Origin: Veillonellales bacterium
GTDB lineage: Bacteria; Bacillota; Negativicutes; JAAYSF01
Assembly: GCA_039680175.1 (NCBI GenBank)
Contig: JBDKTO010000091.1
Coordinates: 25,643 to 89,642, forward strand
DNA: 64,000 nucleotides
Direction of reading: 5' to 3'
In this document: one piece after another, positions 8,847-17,903 of the stretch
How the letters are laid out: every line of letters starts with the position of its first letter
Position numbering within the stretch: position 1 is the first letter of the stretch
Made by a program: the position numbers and the translations under genes
The notes under the pieces: model-generated
Seen by the model: the letters and a program-made list of their open reading frames with translations, nothing else
Told to the model about the DNA's origin: nothing
Database searches by the model: none

Positions 8847-9655
8847 ACGCCGGTAAAGCACTCCTTCCAGCGAATCATTTTCCGTTCCGCTGCCCGCAGA
8901 ATACTGTCCATTGCCTTGCCAACCACGCCGATCGCCAGCATGCCCACCAGCACCCGATCAGTTTGCGCCAAAGCCCGGGCATCGGTCAGCATATAGCCGA
9001 TCCCCTTCATTCCGGCAGACAGTTCCGCCGCCAGTACACACATCCAGGCATACCCGAGACCGATGCGAAGTCCGGCGATAATAAACGGCAGCGAGCCGGG
9101 CAGAATAACTTTGGCGATAAATTTACCCCGGGGAACTTCCAGTACTTTCGCCAGCTCGACAAACCGGTAATCCGTATGCCGGATTCCGTCCAGAACATTG
9201 ATGAAAATCGGAAAAAAGGACCCCATGATAATAATAAAAATCTTAGACCCTTCCTCAATGCCGAACCAGAGAATGGATAAGGGCAGCCAGGCGATGGGAG
9301 GAATAGGACGGAGAAACTGAATCATGCCATCCATCACGTCAAACAAAAAAGGGGAAAGGCCGAGGGCCATACCCAGCCCCACTCCCAAAACAGCGGCGAA
9401 AAAAAAGCCCTCTAACACTCTCACTATACTAGTTCCCAAATGGACGACAAGCTCGCCGCTGTTCAACATAACCCCAACAGCAGTCAGCACCTGGCAGGGC
9501 GACGGCAATAAAATCGGTTTTACCATGCCGCTGACGGTAATTCCCTGCCAGAAAGCGACTACAACACAGGGTAATAGAAATTTTTTCCAGTTTTCCGGCA
9601 AAGTCAATCCTTTGTTTTTTACAGCAGCTGTCCGTTCCCCGGCAATTTGCGCCAT
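8843..9655 (-). CDS. ABC transporter permease (SsuC/TauC type)
   Basis: A 270-residue permease with about six membrane segments and the cytoplasmic EAA-loop ELAKVLEVPRGKFIAKVILP that docks on the ATPase. The order of hydrophobic stretches and the loop match the SsuC/TauC/NrtB group (BPD_transp_1). An AGGGAGGA site precedes the ATG. It lies between the lipoprotein gene (36 bases upstream) and the ATPase gene (4-base overlap), a standard importer operon. Confidence 0.9.
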   Translation of the reverse strand: MAQIAGERTAAVKNKGLTLPENWKKFLLPCVVVAFWQGITVSGMVKPILLPSPCQVLTAVGVMLNSGELVVHLGTSIVRVLEGFFFAAVLGVGLGMALGLSPFLFDVMDGMIQFLRPIPPIAWLPLSILWFGIEEGSKIFIIIMGSFFPIFINVLDGIRHTDYRFVELAKVLEVPRGKFIAKVILPGSLPFIIAGLRIGLGYAWMCVLAAELSAGMKGIGYMLTDARALAQTDRVLVGMLAIGVVGKAMDSILRAAERKMIRWKECFTGV

Positions 9656-9691
9656 TTTGCTATTTCCTCCCTACCATGCTTACCGCAAGCA

Positions 9692-10678
9692 TTACTTTTT
9701 AAAGATAAAGCTGTCAACATCCACTCCGGTTTTAAGCAGGCCGTTGCTTTCCATAAATTTTTCGGTGTCTTTCATATCCGCGACAAATTGGCCGGTAATC
9801 GTATCGTCATAATTAAATTTATTGACGATTGCAGCCAATTGGGTTTGCGGTATTTTCATGTCTTCCAGCAATAATTGAATACTTTCATCCGGATGCTGCT
9901 GAAGGTACTCTTTCCCCCGCTGAAATGCTGTCAGCACGGCATCCACCGCTTCCGGATGATGACTCAGCATCGCTTCGTCCGCCATCACAACCGCATAACC
10001 TTCATAAATACCGGTCCCATCGGCAATAACACGAATTTCACCAGTTTCTTCCATACGGGTAAGCAAAGGATCCCACATGACTCCTGCATCCACGTCGCCG
10101 CGGACTAATGCAGTAGATAAATCAGACATTGTCATATTCACAAACTGAATATCCTGCATGGTCATACCCTCCTTTTCCACAAGCAAAGTCAACAATTTTT
10201 GACCGTAAGCAGCCTTCGTTGTCGCTACTTTTTTCCCTTTCAGATCGGCTGCTGTAGTAATGGAAGAATCTTTTTTCACAACCAATGCCAAAGCTTTCGG
10301 CGCTGCCGAAGCGATGGAGGCAATCCGGTAATTCGTTCCGGCGGAACGACCGATGAAAGCCGGAAAATCGCCCATAACTCCCATATCCAAATGACCGGCG
10401 GCAAAGGCCTCGCTCACCATCGGTCCTAAGCCAAAAGGCTGCCATTTCAACGTAAACCCAATTTTTTTCAATTCTTCGTCAATAAATCCTTTTTTATAGG
10501 CGATCCACATATGGGCATAATGCGGCAGCGGCACAATGCCAAGCCGTATTTCTTTTCCCCCGGATGTATCGCTTTTGTCCGGCTGCCTGCCGCAGCCTGC
10601 CACCAACAAAACAGTCATCAGAAAAAGCATCAGCACAATCCAGCCTGTCAGTCTGCGCAGCATCCGTTTCTTCAGCAC
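9692..10678 (-). CDS. Substrate-binding lipoprotein of the SsuA/NMT1 type
   Basis: A 328-residue solute-binding protein. Seen: a positively charged N-terminus, hydrophobic stretch and lipobox LVAGC with Cys29 for lipid attachment, then a periplasmic-binding-protein type II fold with IRLGIVPLPHYAHMWIAYKKG and DLKGKKVATTKAAYGQKLL, typical of aliphatic sulfonate, taurine and THI5/NMT1-like proteins. The start is GTG, one base after the stop of the radical SAM gene, with GGGGGA upstream. The ligand is not clear from sequence. The tight link to a radical SAM enzyme suggests the ligand is its substrate or product. Confidence 0.85.
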   Translation of the reverse strand: MLKKRMLRRLTGWIVLMLFLMTVLLVAGCGRQPDKSDTSGGKEIRLGIVPLPHYAHMWIAYKKGFIDEELKKIGFTLKWQPFGLGPMVSEAFAAGHLDMGVMGDFPAFIGRSAGTNYRIASIASAAPKALALVVKKDSSITTAADLKGKKVATTKAAYGQKLLTLLVEKEGMTMQDIQFVNMTMSDLSTALVRGDVDAGVMWDPLLTRMEETGEIRVIADGTGIYEGYAVVMADEAMLSHHPEAVDAVLTAFQRGKEYLQQHPDESIQLLLEDMKIPQTQLAAIVNKFNYDDTITGQFVADMKDTEKFMESNGLLKTGVDVDSFIFKK

Positions 10679-10679
10679 G

Positions 10680-11672
10680 TCAAATCCCCCTGTCTAACTG
10701 ATAACCGGCCTGCTTAAACCAATCGGCAGCCGTTGCTACTTTAAATTGGGTCCATTCCTGCTGCAAGTTGCTGGTATCCCGGGGAATTGCCCCCGTTTCC
10801 ACAACCACTACATTTGCACCCCATTCCAACGCCAGTTGTGACGCCGGATGAATGCAGATATCCGGTGCGTTAAAACCGGCGGCCAATCTTGTCACCGCGG
10901 CGATTTGCGCCAGCCGGCGCTCCGGAACTGCCGGAATATTGCCGAGCGGCGTCCCGGGAACAGGCACCCGGGCCATAGCCCCGGTAAGCCGGGCACCATA
11001 TTTCATAGCGGTCAGAAGCACATCGGCCAGCTCATCGCTGCGATGCTCACAGCCTACCGGTTCCACTAAAAATGCCAGATCCAGCGGCGAAGCCTGAACG
11101 GCAGCCAGAGTTTCCAGACGTTCTTTGACCGGAATGCCGGTGTCCGTCCCTTCTCTGAGGCGCAGACTGTGATAGATAATTTGAATCCCGCTCTCCAGAA
11201 GCAGCTTCGCAGTCTCAGCCGTCAGTTCGCCGGTATTGGCCACAATGCCATAATTCCCCGGTACGGCGGCCCGCAGTTCTTTTGCCAGGCCGGCCAGCCT
11301 ATCGCGGCTGTAGTATTCCGTAGTACGAAGAGTAATCCATTTTGCTCCGCCATGTAAAAACCTGCCGGCCACTTGAATAATTTCTTCCACTTCCCACTCG
11401 CATCTTTCCCTGATCACGCCCCATTCTTCGCCAAAAGAGCAAAAACTGCAATTGACCGGACAGGGAGCAAAATCGACGCCGATAGAGGACCACACTCTGC
11501 CTGCATCTTTGGTCACCACGGACGCAGCCTCCCGGGCGGCTTGTCCCAGCTTTTCCGCCGCCGAAGATTCGGGATCAATCTCCAGCAAAGCAATAATCGA
11601 TTCCCGATCCAAAATCTGGCCATTGAAGATATTTTCACTGGCACGTTGAATCAACTCAGAAACCTGTGTCAT
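10680..11672 (-). CDS. BioB-like radical SAM enzyme
   Basis: A 330-residue radical S-adenosylmethionine enzyme. Seen: the cluster motif C71-x3-C75-x2-C78 (CPVNCSFC) near the N-terminal third, followed by WITLRTTEYYSRD, GIVANTGELT and a VPVPGTPLGNIP loop, which recall the biotin synthase / HydE / PylB class with a BATS-like C-terminus. It is not the pyrrolysine enzyme PylB, which is encoded separately at 16757-17845, and shares no second cluster motif that I can see. GGGAG precedes the ATG. It is coupled to an importer (one base to the next gene). The reaction is unknown. Confidence 0.7.
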   Translation of the reverse strand: MTQVSELIQRASENIFNGQILDRESIIALLEIDPESSAAEKLGQAAREAASVVTKDAGRVWSSIGVDFAPCPVNCSFCSFGEEWGVIRERCEWEVEEIIQVAGRFLHGGAKWITLRTTEYYSRDRLAGLAKELRAAVPGNYGIVANTGELTAETAKLLLESGIQIIYHSLRLREGTDTGIPVKERLETLAAVQASPLDLAFLVEPVGCEHRSDELADVLLTAMKYGARLTGAMARVPVPGTPLGNIPAVPERRLAQIAAVTRLAAGFNAPDICIHPASQLALEWGANVVVVETGAIPRDTSNLQQEWTQFKVATAADWFKQAGYQLDRGI

Positions 11673-11842
11673 TTTTTATCATCTCCCAGCCTCATTCCAT
11701 TACTGTACTTATACACTTAGCAGACGAAGTCCATAAACGGAAATTAAAATAGAAGTGCGAATGTGATTTTTATTATTTTGGCAAAATGATCATAAAAATT
11801 CAGTTTCGCCACAAGCCGGTGATACCAGCGAATTGGCTTTTG

Positions 11843-12784
11843 TCAGCTGACCGACATTTCCACCGAAAACCGTTTATCCCAATTGGAATAAATTTCAGTT
11901 AACGCCGGCAGTCCTTTATCCGTAATAATAACCAATTCGGATACCGACCGGGGTATAGCGGCAATCTTAATATCGATTTGGCTGCCTACCACATCAATCT
12001 GCTTCCAGCCGTCCTCCAAATGGAAAAAGCCTTTCATCCGAATGGCCCAGGGAACCAGCACCAGCAAAAAATCTTCGAATTTTTCCCGGGGGAAAATTCC
12101 GTCTGTCCTGACAACATGCGCCGCAGGCCGGTTCAGCGGCGTATTGCAGCATTCCCCACTGCCTTTAATCGCAATTTTTTTCAAATTACGCTGCAAAAAA
12201 TCAAAAGAGATATTACAGTAGCTGGCTTCCACCTGTTCGGCAGCCGGATTGATAGCCGCTATTTTTTCTTTCACTGCCCGCAGCCCGGCTGCAGCGGTCA
12301 AATCAACTTTGTTAATTAAAATCAAATTACTGGCAGCGATTTGCCGTTCAATGGCCGCCAAAACATCTACCTGGTCTAAAAAATGAACGCTGTCGACCAG
12401 GCAAATCGAACCCTGATAATCATATTCCCTGCCTTTCACCTTGCCGATGACGCTATGCAAGATTTGTTCAATATTGGAAGGATCAGCCATGCCTGAACTT
12501 TCCACAAACAAATATTCAATCGGCAACTCGGAATATGCAATTAAAGCATCAATGAACGCTCCTTTCAAACAGCTGCAGAAAACCGATCCATTGTTAATCT
12601 CTACGACATCCACGTCATTTTGTTGCAATAATGGCCCGTCAACACTGATCTGACCAAACTCATTCATTAAAATGCCGATTTTATGTTCCGCCAGATGATC
12701 AATGAGCCGTTTCAAAAAAGTAGTCTTCCCGGCTCCCAAAAACCCTGTCAATAAATAAAGCTTTATCCCTTTATTGCCCATCAT
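11843..12784 (-). CDS. CobW/COG0523-family metallochaperone GTPase
   Basis: A 313-residue G3E GTPase. Seen: Walker A GFLGAGKTT (14-22), a CSC motif (FCSCLKG, near 88-93) replacing the usual CxCC metal site, VESSGMADP (switch II region), INKVDL for guanine recognition, and a CobW C-terminal domain. COG0523 proteins handle zinc or cobalt, or assist enzymes that need them. Next to UroD-type methyltransferases and corrinoid proteins, a role in zinc or cobalamin loading is a reasonable inference. GGGAGG precedes two adjacent ATGs; either may be used. It follows the UroD fusion gene by 92 bases containing a weak hairpin. Confidence 0.85.
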   Translation of the reverse strand: MMGNKGIKLYLLTGFLGAGKTTFLKRLIDHLAEHKIGILMNEFGQISVDGPLLQQNDVDVVEINNGSVFCSCLKGAFIDALIAYSELPIEYLFVESSGMADPSNIEQILHSVIGKVKGREYDYQGSICLVDSVHFLDQVDVLAAIERQIAASNLILINKVDLTAAAGLRAVKEKIAAINPAAEQVEASYCNISFDFLQRNLKKIAIKGSGECCNTPLNRPAAHVVRTDGIFPREKFEDFLLVLVPWAIRMKGFFHLEDGWKQIDVVGSQIDIKIAAIPRSVSELVIITDKGLPALTEIYSNWDKRFSVEMSVS

Positions 12785-12825
12785 GATTCCTCCCGGTCAT
12801 TTTTTATACGTCAGCAAGAAACGAG

Positions 12826-12852
12826 GATAGCCCGGAAAAAGTCCAGGCTATC
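12826..12852 (-). terminator. Hairpin between UroD-thioredoxin and cobW genes
   Basis: GATAGCC-GG / CC-GGCTATC pairing with one mismatch, 24 bases after the UroD fusion stop on the minus strand. No clear T-run follows, so it may be a weak terminator or an RNA processing/stability element rather than a full stop. Confidence 0.4.
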
Positions 12853-12876
12853 GTCTCCTTCACTGCGCCATACCAA

Positions 12877-14232
12877 CTAAATTCGTTTTTCAATTTCTGC
12901 AATCAGTTCTTTTTCCGAGGGAATAATATTATCAAATACCACTTCATTATTAATCAGCATTGCCGGCAGGTTTTTCACACCCAGTTTCGCCATCCGTTTG
13001 ATTCCGGCCCGGGTTTTCACCAAAGATTCACGCCAGGTGATTTTACCCTCGTAGCCGGGAAGAATATTTTTTACCGATTCACACATATATTGGCAAGGCG
13101 GACAGCCTTCCGAATCCAGCGTTACAATTTCAATAAAAACCTCGCCCGGTTTAACTTCCACATCTTCAAACTCCGGTTCATCGCCGGTTTCTTCGTGTAA
13201 TTGCTGATCGGATTCCATCATATCCAGAGACGCGAACTCGCCATTAATATAGTTGGAAATGGCAACCAGATTATTAATTGGCGTGTTATAAGGAATATCG
13301 CAGCCAGGCGATAGAATAAAACCGGCACCCTTGCCGATCTCAACTTCCCGGCGGGCTTCGTCCACATTTTCCAAAGGTGAACCGAACAGCATGACTGTCG
13401 TCAACGGCAAATTGCCACCAAAAGATACTTTATATTTCGTTGCAATATCTTTTGCATAAACCAGATCTACATTTTCATCAAAAGCAATTCCATCGGTTTC
13501 CGTCTGGCACATCAATTCAATATTTTTTGTCGCATCGCCGCAGCAAAAGCTGGTTGCTTTTAAGCCCAATGATTTTATATAGCGGTTCAAATCCGCAGTA
13601 TACGATTTCACAAACCGTTCGAAATGCTTCGGGGAAATTTGGGATGTCATCGGATCGACAACGGCGATAACATCCACACCGGTTTTCGCATACATTTCGG
13701 CTAAATCCTTACCAACCTGAGTACAAAACGTCAACAGTTCATCGACTTTTTCCGGCTTCCGCATCATCTCGGAAAAAATTTTGATCCCCCGCAAATGGAG
13801 TGCCAGGGTAAAGGGGCCGCAAATGAGAGCATACAGAGCAATCTTGTTGCCAAGAGCAGCCGATAATTTCCTGGCTGCTTCCAGAGCGATGGGATATCTA
13901 CCGTCTTTTTCCGTCGGCAGCTTCAGTTCAGAAAGCTCTTTTGTTTCCAAAACATGTTTTGATACTGCCGGCGGATTATTCTTCGCCCATTTTAATTCGC
14001 AGCCGATTGCTTCCGCTTCCATTTGTACATCAAACACAACCGGTAAACCGTCCGGTTTGTACATTTCGTAAGCTTTCGTAATCCCTTTGACAATATTGTC
14101 GGCACTCTTCAAATATTCTTCGGCATCAATCCCGATTAAATTAGCGGTCTGGACACCGGCATAAGGAACCCAGGGAGTCCTGTCAACCGGTTCAAAGCTC
14201 AATGTTTTTAAAACTCTCTCTTTGCCATTCAT
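12877..14232 (-). CDS. UroD-family methyltransferase fused to a thioredoxin-like domain
   Basis: A 451-residue two-domain protein. Residues 1-340 match the uroporphyrinogen decarboxylase/MtaA fold (GKERVLKTLSFEPVDRTPW start, GFILSPGCDIPYNTP end), which in this context moves methyl groups from corrinoid proteins to an acceptor. Residues 365-451 form a thioredoxin/glutaredoxin-like domain with C377-P-P-C380 and Cys384. In MtaA/MtbA the zinc is held by His-x-Cys plus a later Cys; here the site reads Phe229-Cys230-Cys231 with Cys311, so the histidine is missing. GGGGG lies nine bases before the ATG. The gene ends in TAG. The acceptor may be tetrahydrofolate or a thiol; unknown. Confidence 0.8.
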   Translation of the reverse strand: MNGKERVLKTLSFEPVDRTPWVPYAGVQTANLIGIDAEEYLKSADNIVKGITKAYEMYKPDGLPVVFDVQMEAEAIGCELKWAKNNPPAVSKHVLETKELSELKLPTEKDGRYPIALEAARKLSAALGNKIALYALICGPFTLALHLRGIKIFSEMMRKPEKVDELLTFCTQVGKDLAEMYAKTGVDVIAVVDPMTSQISPKHFERFVKSYTADLNRYIKSLGLKATSFCCGDATKNIELMCQTETDGIAFDENVDLVYAKDIATKYKVSFGGNLPLTTVMLFGSPLENVDEARREVEIGKGAGFILSPGCDIPYNTPINNLVAISNYINGEFASLDMMESDQQLHEETGDEPEFEDVEVKPGEVFIEIVTLDSEGCPPCQYMCESVKNILPGYEGKITWRESLVKTRAGIKRMAKLGVKNLPAMLINNEVVFDNIIPSEKELIAEIEKRI

Positions 14233-14353
14233 TGTTCATACCCCCGCAAATAATTAATACTTTTAAGGAAATACCTTACAGTCAAACAACATACATCGCG
14301 ATGTAAATTGACACTCTCCCTTCTTGAATTCTCTCTATATATCAGTCTAAATG

Positions 14354-14713
14354 CTACAAACTGGATCCCCATTTTTGAGTCATCATCGTAGTACTGTATT
14401 TTTCAATTTTCCAGGCCGGTATTTTACAATGCTTACAGGCACTTACGCACCATTTATTGCGCAGCCATCGAGCCGCTCGGCTGTTGCGTGAATTCCAGGC
14501 AACAAAGGTTTCGCCGCAATGAGTCGTAATCTCGGCAGCATTTCCGGTAATTTTAATTGATTTTATGCCATGGAGCGTTCCGGAACGGGAAGGCCACAGT
14601 TTGATTTTTTCCACCAGTTTAAAAAAACCAACATTTTTACGATAATATTTCTTTTTTTTATTGACCGCATCCGGGCTTTCCATTGCCAAACCGATTCCTT
14701 TTTTTACAGCCAT
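14354..14713 (-). CDS. pylSn: Pyrrolysyl-tRNA synthetase, N-terminal protein PylSn
   Basis: A 119-residue basic tRNA-binding protein that, in split bacterial systems, binds tRNA-Pyl and aids charging by PylSc. Seen: LWPSRSGTLHGIK (40-51) matches the archaeal PylS N-terminal segment LWMSRTGTLHKIK, and the zinc site can be assigned as His48, Cys66, Cys93 and Cys96 (C-K-H-C). The SRNSRAARWLRNK stretch is equivalent to SRSCRTARAFRHH. I chose the ATG at 14713, eight bases after GAGGGGG and 13 bases past the pylD stop. An about 35-residue lysine-rich N-terminal extension precedes the conserved core. It ends in TAG. Confidence 0.93.
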   Translation of the reverse strand: MAVKKGIGLAMESPDAVNKKKKYYRKNVGFFKLVEKIKLWPSRSGTLHGIKSIKITGNAAEITTHCGETFVAWNSRNSRAARWLRNKWCVSACKHCKIPAWKIEKYSTTMMTQKWGSSL

Positions 14714-14726
14714 CCTGCCAACCCCC

Positions 14727-15551
14727 TCAGCATTCATCCGATAACACAGCATACAACATACTTGCCACACCAATTTCCAGAACATCATGGATAAACCTGC
14801 CGGAAATTAGCTGCTGGCACTGTTCATTAATACCGACAGGTATTCCCGGTGCAGCTATCCTCATATCCGGCACAAGATATTTTTTCTTAATGGTATCCGC
14901 CGCCGGAGTTGCTTCAATCACCAGCCGGCAAGCCGCTAACGCTCTGTCCAATTCGTTCACCGCTTTCACCGCCGGCATCAATTGCCGCAAACGTTCCGTT
15001 TTTATGCTATCAATATCATAAACGGAAACATTTGCTCCTTGCTGCAGCAGAAATGATGCCGCGCCTGCCCCCACCGGTCCGGCCCCCAGAACCAGTGTTC
15101 TTTTTCCTTCTAAGCCACCTGCCATTAAAGCCAGTGCCGCTGCGTATCCCCGGCCGGTCGCTTCCCCATTGTCAACAACTTTTCCCCCGGCAAGATGAAA
15201 CGCTGCAAAACAATCGTCATCAGCCAGAAAGATAACCTGAGCCCCATTACTAACAGCCTCGGCCAGTCCGCCAACATCTTTTTGCTTTGTAACAAAAGCT
15301 GAAAATCCTAAGAACCCAATAATCTGTTGTACTGTTTGCGAAAAGCCGGTAATAATGCCTTGCCCGCTGGAAACAGGAACAACTCCGATTGTCAGTTTAT
15401 CACGCAGCGGCAAAAAATCTTCCGGCTGTCTGTCGACGGAATAAGCGGCGATACCCGCCAGTCCGCTGCCGGTCATACGCTGCAGCTGCTGATCATACCG
15501 GGCTAATTTTTCGCCGACACCATGCATATCTTCTTCCAGCAGTCTTGTCAT
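14727..15551 (-). CDS. pylD: Pyrrolysine synthase PylD
   Basis: A 274-residue dehydrogenase that oxidises 3-methylornithyl-N6-lysine; the product cyclises to pyrrolysine. Seen: an N-terminal helical domain with SGLAGIAAYS and TIGVVPVSSGQGII, and a Rossmann fold with LGAGPVGAGAASFL (GxGxxG near 156-161) and a strand ending in the acidic VYDID for NAD. Position between pylC and pylSn fits the bacterial order B-C-D-Sn. GGGAGG lies seven bases before the ATG. Gap to pylC is 78 bases. Confidence 0.95.
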   Translation of the reverse strand: MTRLLEEDMHGVGEKLARYDQQLQRMTGSGLAGIAAYSVDRQPEDFLPLRDKLTIGVVPVSSGQGIITGFSQTVQQIIGFLGFSAFVTKQKDVGGLAEAVSNGAQVIFLADDDCFAAFHLAGGKVVDNGEATGRGYAAALALMAGGLEGKRTLVLGAGPVGAGAASFLLQQGANVSVYDIDSIKTERLRQLMPAVKAVNELDRALAACRLVIEATPAADTIKKKYLVPDMRIAAPGIPVGINEQCQQLISGRFIHDVLEIGVASMLYAVLSDEC

Positions 15552-15629
15552 AGCCTTACCTCCCGGTCTTACCGCATTTGATTTCTTTTAAAACGCTTGA
15601 CTCTCAGGCAGCAGCGACGGAGTCATATC

Positions 15630-16766
15630 TCAATATTCCTGAATGCCGCAATGATCCATAATGGCACCAATCACCTTTTCCCGGTACTGCCAGGCTTCCC
15701 GGCGGGTTTCACCGGTTATGATGAGAGTAGCCACCCACTCTGCTGTGTTTTCACTGTAATTGGAAATGGCTTCATCCGCCCCGAAAAAATCCTTAAATAA
15801 ATGCAGCGGACCGACATTCCCCATAATATGCTCACCGCACACTTTAATTCGTCCGCCGCCGACTTTGATATGTTCATAGATAACTCCTCTGGCCGGTGCT
15901 GCAGTAAAATAGGTTTGCTCATTCTCCCTGTCAAAACCCGACCACAGCACTCCCAGCACATTCACGCCCGTAGACTTGTATACTGCGGTAAGTGTTTGGC
16001 TCGGCAGCCTGGCATCAATTTCCAATACCTTAAGCTTGTCATCATGCAAAATCACTTCCACATCCATGATCCCGTTTAAATTCAGCTTACGGGCTATCGT
16101 CAAGGCACATTCGGCAAATTGTTTTATTTTATCTTCCGGCAGCAGGGATGGCGACAAGACACGTTTACAATCATATCCTTCATCCATTGCCAGTTCCGTA
16201 ACCTGAAATGTGCGATAGTCCCCGCTGCAGCCAGCAACCTCAATTGAATAGGAAGGTCCGGTTAAAAATTCCTGTATCACCCAGTTATCCTTGTCAGTCA
16301 ATTGAGCCGTTAACGTATCCAGTTCCCTTTGACTGCCAACCTGACAGACGTTTTCGCTGCCGCTGGCGCCGGACGGTTTAACGGTAACCGGAAAACTGCA
16401 CAGCGGCCACGGCTTGGGCGCGGGAATTTCCAGTTCGGCAAACAGCTTATCGGATTCCAGCTTGGAAGAGGAAAGCAAATACGCTTGGGGATCATAAACA
16501 ACTTTTACGCCGGCTGCACAGGCGCATTCATAAATCGTATCCAGCACGTCCTTTTTTTCCAGCGCCGGGACTACAAAATCTACGGTTCCCAGCAATTCCC
16601 GTAATTTATTTTTCTCCGTAAGATCGAACCGGTAAAACTCATCGCACAAACCGACAGCCGGAGCAGCCGGATTTTTGTCGACAAGCACGACATGCCAGCC
16701 GGCCTTTCCGGCAAGATAAGCCGCTTCAACACCTTGCAGTTTCCCGCCAAATACCGCTACTCGCAC
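15630..16766 (-). CDS. pylC: 3-methylornithine--L-lysine ligase PylC
   Basis: A 378-residue ATP-grasp ligase that joins 3-methylornithine to the side-chain amine of lysine. Seen: N-terminal Rossmann-like MRVAVFGGKLQGVEAAYLA, an ATP-grasp core with PVTVKPSGASGSENV, a lid region WVIQEFLTGPSYSIEV, and a metal site KVLEIDARLPSQT. The start is GTG, overlapping the end of pylB by ten bases and preceded by AAGGGGG, so the two are coupled. Length is close to archaeal PylC. Confidence 0.95.
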   Translation of the reverse strand: MRVAVFGGKLQGVEAAYLAGKAGWHVVLVDKNPAAPAVGLCDEFYRFDLTEKNKLRELLGTVDFVVPALEKKDVLDTIYECACAAGVKVVYDPQAYLLSSSKLESDKLFAELEIPAPKPWPLCSFPVTVKPSGASGSENVCQVGSQRELDTLTAQLTDKDNWVIQEFLTGPSYSIEVAGCSGDYRTFQVTELAMDEGYDCKRVLSPSLLPEDKIKQFAECALTIARKLNLNGIMDVEVILHDDKLKVLEIDARLPSQTLTAVYKSTGVNVLGVLWSGFDRENEQTYFTAAPARGVIYEHIKVGGGRIKVCGEHIMGNVGPLHLFKDFFGADEAISNYSENTAEWVATLIITGETRREAWQYREKVIGAIMDHCGIQEY

Positions 16767-17845
16767 ACAGCTTCCCCCTTCGCGGCCTGTCCCTGCTTCC
16801 TTTCCAGCCAGCTCACATACTCGGCAGTGGCAGCCGGCGTCAGGCCGCAGTCCCGCAAAATCGGTAAAACTCCTTTTACTGTCCGGTTTCCTTCGGAAAT
16901 ATCCAAAGTACTTTGAGAAACCCCAACCAGCCCCGCTTCCGGCGGAATGATAGACGTAACGACGTTGGCACCGGCATTCAGCCGTTCTTTCAGTCCCTGA
17001 ACACCTTCAACATCCAGAGATGCCGGTATCAGCTTATCCGGGAACAGCAGCCGCATCACGGCAATGAGATTTATTTCATCCATATTATTGGTTGCTGTCC
17101 TGCTGTATAAAGGCGTTCCTTTTTGCGGCACAAAACTCATGGTTCGAATCTGCTCGGCTCCAAGCTTGTTCATTTCCCTTAGGGAATGAACGGCATCTTC
17201 GCCGCAATCGCCTACGCCAACCAGCAATCCTTCCTCAACCAGCATCCCGATCGTCTTGGCATAAACTTTAATGGCCCAGCGTTCGTCATAACTCTGCTGC
17301 ACACGCAATGTTTCATATAACTGACGATTGTGGGTTTCCTGATAGCAGGCGTACCAGCTGGCTCCCGCATTTTTTAATTCCTGCAGCACGTTTCTGGGAA
17401 CCACTCCCGGCGATATCATAACCGGCAACTTTGTCGCCTGCTTTACTAAAGCAACGACTTCAATTAATTTGTCATATCCTGCCTGATGCTGGGAAAGATA
17501 ATGGGGATCTTCCCCCATCGTTAAATCGATTAAATTCACACCGGACTCGGCCAGCGCACAGGCGATATCGATAATTTCCCGGGGTGTTTTCCGATAACGC
17601 GCACATCCGGTGTTCGACCGGCGATAATAGCAAAAAGTACAGTCATTCCGGCAATAAGTTGAGAAATATACAAAACCATAAAGGAATACCTGATTCGCAA
17701 AGCAGCTTTGGCGCAGCATTCTGGCAGTTAAAAACAGCTTTTCCCGCTGCAGCGGATCAGTAAGCTGCAATAAATACAGCACTTCTTTGTCTGTTAATGA
17801 AATACGACACAACGCTTTATCCATTATCTTGTTAACATTCATCAT
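16757..17845 (-). CDS. pylB: 3-methylornithine synthase PylB (radical SAM)
   Basis: A 362-residue radical SAM mutase that converts L-lysine to 3-methyl-D-ornithine, the first step of pyrrolysine synthesis. Seen: cluster motif C65-x3-C69-x2-C72 (CRNDCTFC) followed by YYRRSN, LTMGEDPHY, and QETHNRQLYETLR, all matching archaeal PylB. GAGGAG precedes two ATGs. Oddity: the gene ends in TAG, the same codon that is read as pyrrolysine in mtmB. Suppression would extend the protein into the pylC region in another frame. Confidence 0.95.
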   Translation of the reverse strand: MMNVNKIMDKALCRISLTDKEVLYLLQLTDPLQREKLFLTARMLRQSCFANQVFLYGFVYFSTYCRNDCTFCYYRRSNTGCARYRKTPREIIDIACALAESGVNLIDLTMGEDPHYLSQHQAGYDKLIEVVALVKQATKLPVMISPGVVPRNVLQELKNAGASWYACYQETHNRQLYETLRVQQSYDERWAIKVYAKTIGMLVEEGLLVGVGDCGEDAVHSLREMNKLGAEQIRTMSFVPQKGTPLYSRTATNNMDEINLIAVMRLLFPDKLIPASLDVEGVQGLKERLNAGANVVTSIIPPEAGLVGVSQSTLDISEGNRTVKGVLPILRDCGLTPAATAEYVSWLERKQGQAAKGEAVCE

Positions 17846-17903
17846 ATTGATTCTCCTCGCTCATCGAGTATCAACCAGGTACGCAGGGTTGCAATAATGA
17901 TCA

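Noticed and set aside
10680..11672. Radical SAM gene as a second pylB
   Set aside because: It lacks the PylB blocks (LTMGEDPHY, QETHNRQLYETLR) found in the protein at 16757-17845.
11700..11842. Inverted TTTTTAT/ATAAAAA stretch between cobW and the radical SAM gene as a terminator
   Set aside because: Arms are AT-only with several mismatches and no GC stem, so I could not support a terminator or a promoter there.
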